A stretch of DNA of 23,360 nucleotides from NCBI GenBank assembly GCA_900175165.2, contig FWWN02000616.1:1-23360 (forward strand), in the 5' to 3' direction. The notes beneath the pieces are model-generated. The model saw only the letters and a list, made by a program, of their open reading frames with translations, was not told the DNA's origin and did not search any database. A program made the position numbers and the translations under genes. Positions 18,103-23,360 of this stretch are shown here, one piece after another. Position 1 is the stretch's first letter; each line of letters begins with the position of its first letter. Source of the DNA: Rhizomucor pusillus (Eukaryota > Mucoromycota > Mucoromycetes > Mucorales > Lichtheimiaceae).

Positions 18103-19320
18103 ACTAGTTTAAAACGTGAAAATGGAAACAAGGAAAAGAAGCCAAGCAAGGAGATCACGCGTTTTTAAACTGGAAGCTGTGCGCTTGGCTGAGTTTTAAC
18201 AATCGCCAATTTTCGTCATGCTTCCTCCATTTTTGGGTGTAACCAATCGACTGCTGTGAGCGCCGCGCCGAGCTGCTTGACAACAGACTGTCAGCATGAT
18301 CATTTTAAAAAGATAAATTATCATAAGCTAGAATCCACTCTAAACATAGATAATCCATATAAATAAAGGAAAGCAGGTGGAAACGCGTGCGTATTTCGGA
18401 CGCCAAGGATGCCTACCTTCGGAGGAGCATTAGAGTCATCCTACTTCGAAATGAATCGTGCGTTTTCGGAGAGTTGCAATTGACCGCGAATTCTAATTGC
18501 ACACTAGCTAAAAGATATTTGGCCACATACTGGACCTTTCCAAGGAGTGGCCCTTTAATCATTGGATAAGTTTTGGAGACGAAAACGCTTTGTCTCTTCC
18601 TAACGATCTCCTGGTGATAAGCAGCAGCAATAAGACTTGCTATGATAATATCGTGTACCAAAGATGATTAATCCTATCATATCACTTAAATTTACTGACG
18701 GGTATGTGCTAATGATGATGCAAGTTGGATCCAAATTATTCTCTGTTCTATTGCGGTCGTTGAAAGTAGCAAAGCGCTCGTCATGAACGAAAGCATCCGC
18801 TAGTTTAATTTCTGGATGTCCCTAGATCCCCAGTCTTTCTGAAGAGAAACTTTTGTTCAGTAACATTGTCTGCTCTACAAGATGCTATCGCCATCGGCGT
18901 ATTGATTACAGAGTAACAAGAACCGATATGCTATCTTATTAATTACCATCAATATTCTTGGAAATAATCTGAAAACAAAGATGATTAAAGAGAATTGCAT
19001 TGATAGAGTACCTTTTTTAGACTTAAACATAGACAGCCAAGTATGTATAAATAGTAACATCCATCAAGGACGCACGCTGTATATTTCTGGCTAGCCAGTT
19101 ACAGTTTTCCAAAGAGTTCTTTCATTAGCTTTTTCTCTCAGATCTTTTTCCAAACAAAGATATTTTTTTCCGTCTCAACGTACTTATAGTCGTTATTACA
19201 CTTTTTGAGGACGGATATCAAAGCTGGTGAAAGATATCACTATCCAATATGTGCAATCTGACTTGCGGTTTAACGCATTGCCTATTTCTGAGCAACTCGG
19301 ACTGCGGCAACGACACATAG
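18103..19320. other. Long intergenic region upstream of IF1
   Basis: About 1.2 kb, AT-rich beyond 18300, with dense stops in all frames. The first 200 bp upstream of the IF1 ATG presumably hold its promoter. Nothing coding, no structured RNA and no inverted terminal repeats were recognised. Confidence 0.45.
18243..18247 (+). promoter_or_regulatory. CCAAT box upstream of IF1
   Basis: CCAAT on the plus strand lies about 140 bp upstream of the minus-strand IF1 start, i.e. ATTGG in gene orientation. CCAAT is the core of HAP/NF-Y binding sites, which control many fungal respiratory genes. A five-base motif alone is weak evidence; the position makes it credible. Confidence 0.35.
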
Positions 19321-19327
19321 GCACTTC

Positions 19328-19546
19328 TTAAACTTGAGCTAGAAGAATTCTACTTTTCCGAACGAGCAAAACGAGCAGAACGAGCAGAACGAAGAGCATA
19401 CTGTATTTATTCATCACAAATGTTGCGGTCGTGGGACTTTCTCTAGACTTAGCAAGGTCAACTAGTGACACAGTTGCTAATTGGAGAGGAAGAGAAATGA
19501 ATAAAGGCTGGGATAACGCAGAATGGCGTGAAATTGGTTCTATCGT
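19328..19546 (-). pseudogene. Possible kinesin motor-domain relic, copy 2
   Basis: An open minus-strand frame without an ATG start reads PISRHSALSQPLFIS, then LATVSLVDLAKSRESPTTA, then MNKYSML. This recalls kinesin switch I (SSRSHAxF), switch II (SLVDLAGSERxSTTGA) and the following INKSLSTL helix. The core 19480-19448 is 30/33 identical to 6915-6947 on the opposite strand, including 18 identical bases in a row. The frame then enters a Leu/Val repeat encoded by the tandem repeat at 19361-19395 and stops. There is no P-loop and no gene context, so it is a fragment at best. Confidence 0.33.
19361..19395. repeat. Short tandem repeat, unit ACGAGCAGA
   Basis: About four copies of a 9-bp unit (ACGAGCA followed by GA or AA), partly degenerate at both ends. 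Read on the minus strand it gives repeated LLV. Confidence 0.75.
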
Positions 19547-19677
19547 TTATTGGTCAAGATGTGAAGGATATATATATCTTCTAGTTAATTCGTAATATCA
19601 CAGATATGTCGTAAGTGTCAATGCTTGGATGGAAGCTTGCTGTTAATGTCAACTATATCTCTTCATGCTGGCTGCTT

Positions 19678-20079
19678 CGTGTAGGTAATGCCGCGCAAAA
19701 GATCCATAACGCGAATTAACTTTGTTCGCTCTTCTTATTTGGTGGGTATTCTCACCGACCGGATTTCTTCATACATGTACTTCCCATCTTTATCAAAGGA
19801 TGTCTGTGGCAGGGTGATGCTGGTCCTCACGCACTGTATGCCAAAAATCTTCATCTTTCTCATTGTGGCAAAGCTGGCGTTTGAATATGTATTTGGAATT
19901 CCTTGTAGCAGACCCATGGAGCTATGGATTTGCTTCGCTGTGTCGTCCAACATATGTTGCAAGATTTCTGTTTGTTGGTTACTCGACGCTTCTATAACAA
20001 GATATTCTTCTCCATATATATCATAACCCAAGCCGTCGACGTATCTGAGAGCTGACGATGTCCATAAGCTTACATTCAT
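19678..20079 (-). pseudogene. Fragment of an unknown ORF family seen in Mucoromycota repeats
   Basis: The minus-strand frame reads RYVDGLGYDIYGEEYLVIEA, ... HMLDDTAKQIHSSMGLLQ, ... KIFGIQCVRTSITLPQ and DGKYMYEEIRSVRIPTK. A TAA (19734-19732) interrupts it, yet the same frame continues as EERTKLIRVMDLLRGIT to about 19678. The pattern 'EASS...D..KQI...fGIQ....TL...dGKy...E.RS..IPT' resembles a large lineage-specific family of unknown function that I associate with Mucoromycota genomes. No domain with a known activity is visible. The in-frame stop and missing N-terminus mark it as a dead copy. It follows directly after the protease-like relic on the same strand and might derive from the same insertion. 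Confidence 0.45.
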
Positions 20080-20153
20080 ATCCGCTCATGCGCATTGCTG
20101 AAGGTGTATCTCACACCATTCAAAGCCTAGGCATCCCGTCTGTTGCCAAAGGT

Positions 20154-21812
20154 CTACAAAACTGGCACCACGTGTTTTATAAAATGTGTGCGTTCATATC
20201 TGCTCTCACGTTGATATAGACTTGTTGACCGATCGGCAAAACCAGTCAGCACAAACTGGAGTGTTTTCAGTAGCTGCTCTTTTCTTGTGCTGGTCGATTC
20301 GGGGTAAGCATAGGTCCACGTCCACGACGGCAAGTTTTCCAGTGTCAGTGTATGGATGCTGGGTCTGCGTAAATTATTTAAAAATGCAAGGAAGGGGCGT
20401 CCGTTATTGTCGATGACAGAACTGGTGTGAAAGTGGTATCCTCCTCGAGCAGAGGAGTGGATAATTCCTTGCAGTTGATACGTTTGGTGGCATATCTGCA
20501 TGCGATAAGGGAATCTCATAGTTTCCATGCATCCTGGTATGCCACCAAACCTGTCAGCCATAAGCAAAAACTTTGATTCCTTACAAGGTATATTGCTCTG
20601 AAATGCCAGACCGCCGCAAGTTATGATTGCCTTTTTATTGCTTGCTTTTTAATGCATAGATCCATAAAAGCGCTGCAAATCCTTGACTCGATTCTGTCAA
20701 ATGATACTCCTCTATCATCGACGGGCTGAAAGATGGGAGTACGCTGTTCAGCATAGTGCATACGGCTGGTTTTGGATCGATGAAACAAGCATGATTTTGA
20801 TCGGCATAACATATGTTATATCGTTCTAGATCATATTTGAAATTGCTGGCAAGCAGTGGCGACGTTTGCTGCATAAAATCTTCAACGAAATCAATGACAT
20901 CGTGCATGTCATTTTGCTTATAGAAATTTTCTCCGTGAGAATCATACAGCTTAAATATGCTGCTCCAAACGAAATGGCGCATCCTTTATGTGGCATGGAT
21001 TCTTAATGCTGGATCATGTATCATTTCAGATGTCTGATACAACCCATATCAGCAGGATTGTTGGTCTGTGCCGCGATTCGTCCAACATCGATAAGGCAAC
21101 AATGGGTGCCATAGAAGTTCGACAACCGCATCTATATAGCATGAATTGTGTGTATTTGGATTTAATTCCAAGTTATAACCCGAGCTTGGTCCAGGATTCG
21201 GCAGCTGTATACCGATCATCTCCATATTTTCATCACTAATTACTCCAAAGTCGTCTTCTTCCACGCTGTTTTCCTCATTGTAATCTCCACTTGGAACGAA
21301 ACCTTCCAAAGCTTCGTCAAACATTTTAATATATGTTGCATCTTTGTCAAGTCCAGACTCGGTGTATTCGGTCTTGATGAACTCTTGAATGATAGCAGAA
21401 TCTTCACAGGACAAAGCTCTGAGGTCTGTTTCATTCCAATGAGCCAATTCGTTCGTATCAGATTGAATGATTGCTACGACATTTTCTTCGGTAATTTGCA
21501 TAGGTGTGTCGAGACTATATTTTTTCTTTTTTGTTGGAGACGTGGTGGATTGTCCCTTTCGTCATCTTCCGTGGTAAGTGCTTCCATGAAATCGGGTGCA
21601 CGACTGTCGCTTTCTTCTTCGGTTGTAGCTGGAACGCAATCCTCTATATAGAAATTGGTGATGTCCCTTTCATCGTTTTTCGCTAATTGCAAAATTTGGC
21701 ATAGACTGACAGAAAGAGGCATGTTTTCTCGAATGACACTGTATAAAATGTTATGATAAGATCCAATCGCGTTCGTTGTGCGCGAAACATGATTTCTTAA
21801 GCTTCTGTTCAT
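20154..21812 (-). pseudogene. Degraded DNA-transposon ORF: transposase tail plus ubiquitin-protease-like domain
   Basis: Read from 21812 downward, SRTTNAIGSYHNILYSVIRE resembles the end of MULE-type transposases (RTTNAxESxHxxL). A charged linker follows, with PPRLQQKRKN as possible nuclear signal. After a frame slip at an A-rich tract (about 21520) comes SLDTPMQITEENV, an acidic stretch, then NPNTHNSCYIDAVVELLWHP, which looks like the Cys box of C19 ubiquitin peptidases. Two in-frame stops interrupt it (TGA 21051-21049 and a TAA at about 20990). The frame continues as MRHFVWSSIFKLYDSH and EEYHLTESSQGFAALLWIYA. It slips again at about 20637 to ITCGGLAFQSNIP, then reaches TYQLQGIIHSSARGGYHFHT, like a C19 His box. 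The catalytic transposase core is absent. Domain assignments are by motif only. Confidence 0.55.
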
Positions 21813-22378
21813 GCTGGAATTGAAGTTGAAGACGTGTTGATCTTCCTTGGACTTTCAGGCTACTGTTAACATTGCGCATCCCTCAGCCGATGTTCTAGTC
21901 AAAGTCAATAAATCGATTCAAACGTCCGTCAACTTCGCGTCAGCAGTTTTAGCGTATTCTCCTTGCGGAAATGATGCTTTGAAATAAGCAACTTTGTACG
22001 ACGTGGACATGTTTTCAGGTACACAATGAAGTACGCTAGTATGACTACCAGGGGGTGCATTACACGATTTTTTCTTGGGGGGAGGTTCCTGGTAGGAATC
22101 GTCTTGATCGGAAAAACTGTAACAAATGATAGTATTCACTTGACCCAAAACAATTGTTATTCCCAATGTTCGTTTATTAAGTTCATGACTAGCAGGTACG
22201 AAAGTATAGATAAATACCGTCGGAAAGTATGTTACAAGAAGATGTGGAATGAAACAAGGTAGTCAGAGAGGGATAATATACAGTTTGTAGATAAACTCTT
22301 GGTGATTGAGAGACAAGGAAGGGGAGAAAAGAGATATGGGTCATCGTTGTAGTGTGGGGTATCAAGGTGTATTAAGAA
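21813..22378. other. Region between the element relic and the Ser-rich gene
   Basis: A minus-strand frame (22166-21918) with EPPPKKKSCNAPPGSHTS and STSYKVAYFKASFPQGEYAK has no recognisable family and may be more of the mobile-element remnant. The remainder to 22378 is AT-rich and includes the 3' UTR of the next gene. No terminal repeats or target-site duplication were identified. Confidence 0.3.
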
Positions 22379-23107
22379 TTAATAAGCCAGGACTTTTTGT
22401 TTGAGAGGACTTGGACGGTACTCAAACTCGTCAGCTCGTTTCGGTAAATACATGCGTTGCCGTAGCGGACAGATAATCTTGTTGGATCGCATCATATTGA
22501 TTTCTGCCACTATCATTCGATAGTGCGCCGAGTTATCACGGACGTCTCTTGGGTGGCGCCAGTCTGATAGATTCATGGGAGTATTTTCGATCATTATTTC
22601 GGGTTCAACAATGGGCGTTTCAGCGAGAGAAGGGGGAGCATACTTGGTATCGACACTGTTATCCGTGTGCTGATCAATGCGACGCCAGTTCTTTGTCTCC
22701 GCCTCCTCCTGGCCTAGCCAGCATGCGTTGCAGTCATCTAGCGTAGATGCTTCAAATACACCAAAAGTCTCGAGGGGAACCTCCTTGTTGCTGCAGCGAG
22801 TTTGGAAGTAATAGTCGCACAGAATATCGGACAATGCAGTCATGCTGGAGGCGTCGGCAACGTCGTCGAGCGTACTTAAACTGGATAACGAACTCGTGCT
22901 AGAGCTACTGGTGCTGAGGATAGTGCAGTCGTCGCTGGTGCTGCTCTCGGACATGCTTTTGCCAGGTGGAGCAAGTACTTCGAGTGGGGACGTGGCAACA
23001 TCCACGGTAGGCTGTGTTCGCGGTAAGAAGCCGACACATTTTGGTGGTTCCGGCTTTGAAGGGAACAGGAACGAGATGATGGATGATAACAATGAAGGTC
23101 TCGTCAT
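22379..23107 (-). CDS. Ser/Thr-rich orphan protein (242 aa)
   Basis: Single-exon frame starting at the ATG 23107-23105 (MTRPSLLSSIISFLFPSKPE). Upstream, a polypyrimidine tract and TTTTTCCAG at about 23130 suggest a 5' UTR intron acceptor just before the start. The protein has a short hydrophobic N-terminus, a long Ser/Thr/Asp-rich low-complexity stretch (about 50-95), a middle part with CDYYFQTRCSNK and CNACWLGQEE, and a better structured C-terminus (AHYRMIVAEINMMRSNKIIC, then PLRQRMYLPKRADEFEY). The C-terminal basic block looks like the most constrained part. No known domain is recognised; the Ser cluster could be phosphorylated. Codon use is gene-like. Its neighbours are element remnants downstream and the window edge upstream. 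Confidence 0.7.
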   Translation of the reverse strand: MTRPSLLSSIISFLFPSKPEPPKCVGFLPRTQPTVDVATSPLEVLAPPGKSMSESSTSDDCTILSTSSSSTSSLSSLSTLDDVADASSMTALSDILCDYYFQTRCSNKEVPLETFGVFEASTLDDCNACWLGQEEAETKNWRRIDQHTDNSVDTKYAPPSLAETPIVEPEIMIENTPMNLSDWRHPRDVRDNSAHYRMIVAEINMMRSNKIICPLRQRMYLPKRADEFEYRPSPLKQKVLAY

Positions 23108-23250
23108 TGTGCTTGCGGTGGCAGCTTGCTGGAAAAAGGAGAAGAAGAAGCAATCTGTAAGCAATTACGGTAACAAACAAATTGTCCCCCCAGCTGTCAA
23201 GAAACACCAATCCTGTCACAGGAACCCAATAAAGATAGAAAATGGCATAT

Positions 23251-23268
23251 CGGGGCGGAGCCGCCCCG
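23251..23268. promoter_or_regulatory. GC-box palindrome upstream of the Ser-rich gene
   Basis: CGGGGCGG, AG, CCGCCCCG: 8-bp arms with a 2-bp centre, about 145 bp upstream of the ATG in an otherwise AT-rich context. This resembles paired GC-rich sites for C2H2 zinc-finger regulators. It could also form a hairpin, but a terminator role is not expected in a fungus. Confidence 0.5.
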
Positions 23269-23360
23269 CTTATCAAAAATTCCTCCGATCCCCATCAACC
23301 ATTTGCTTCTTCGCGTACCATCCCGACCCACTGAAACCTCTATGCCCTTTCATGCGATGT

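Noticed and set aside
19688..20026. 112-codon plus-strand open frame
   Set aside because: Antisense to a frame with clear similarity to a repetitive Mucoromycota family, which explains it better.

Overview
This is nuclear DNA of a filamentous fungus, most likely an early-diverging one (Mucoromycota, Mucorales-like). The evidence is the many short introns (40-81 nt) with GTAAGT/GTGAGT-type donors and CTAAC/CTNAC branch points, compact genes on both strands, eukaryotic housekeeping genes (mitochondrial uS12, PPR protein, SHNi-TPR histone chaperone, Atg27, IF1), and remnants of repetitive ORF families typical of these genomes. No tRNA, rRNA, CRISPR or prokaryotic operon structure was seen. All gene models were built by hand from reading frames and splice signals.

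Layout. 1-194: start of a Sec14/Sfh5-like lipid-transfer protein running off the left edge (-). 473-1124: mitochondrial ribosomal protein uS12m (-), divergent across a very short promoter from a mitochondrial-type PPR protein (1291-2859, +). 3085-4400: five-exon NASP/Hif1/Sim3-type histone chaperone (-). 4610-6261: DHA1-type MFS transporter (-) carrying two frame disruptions and one lost splice acceptor, probably a recent pseudogene. 6262-8040: mostly non-coding, with a TATA-box promoter and a short kinesin-motor-like relic. 8041-8295: an 84-residue orphan protein with features of high expression (+). 9423-10775: ATG27 (+, eight exons). 11094-12661: bZIP transcription factor (-). 13260-14550: decayed remnant of a large repetitive ORF. 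14800-17582: secreted GH31 glycosidase related to YihQ (-, eight exons including a 19-nt microexon). 17767-18102: ATP synthase inhibitor IF1 (-). 18103-19680: non-coding, with a second kinesin-like relic. 19678-21812: graveyard of mobile-element ORFs, including a transposase tail joined to a ubiquitin-protease-like domain. 22379-23107: serine-rich orphan protein (-), with a GC palindrome in its promoter.

Functional themes. Three genes serve the mitochondrion (uS12m, the PPR protein, IF1); the first two share one short intergenic region and could be co-expressed. Atg27 and the Sec14-like protein belong to membrane traffic. The remaining intact genes are not obviously linked. The most unusual items are the GH31 enzyme with Asn in place of the expected catalytic acid/base Asp, the transposon-borne protease-like domain, and the inactivated transporter among otherwise intact genes.
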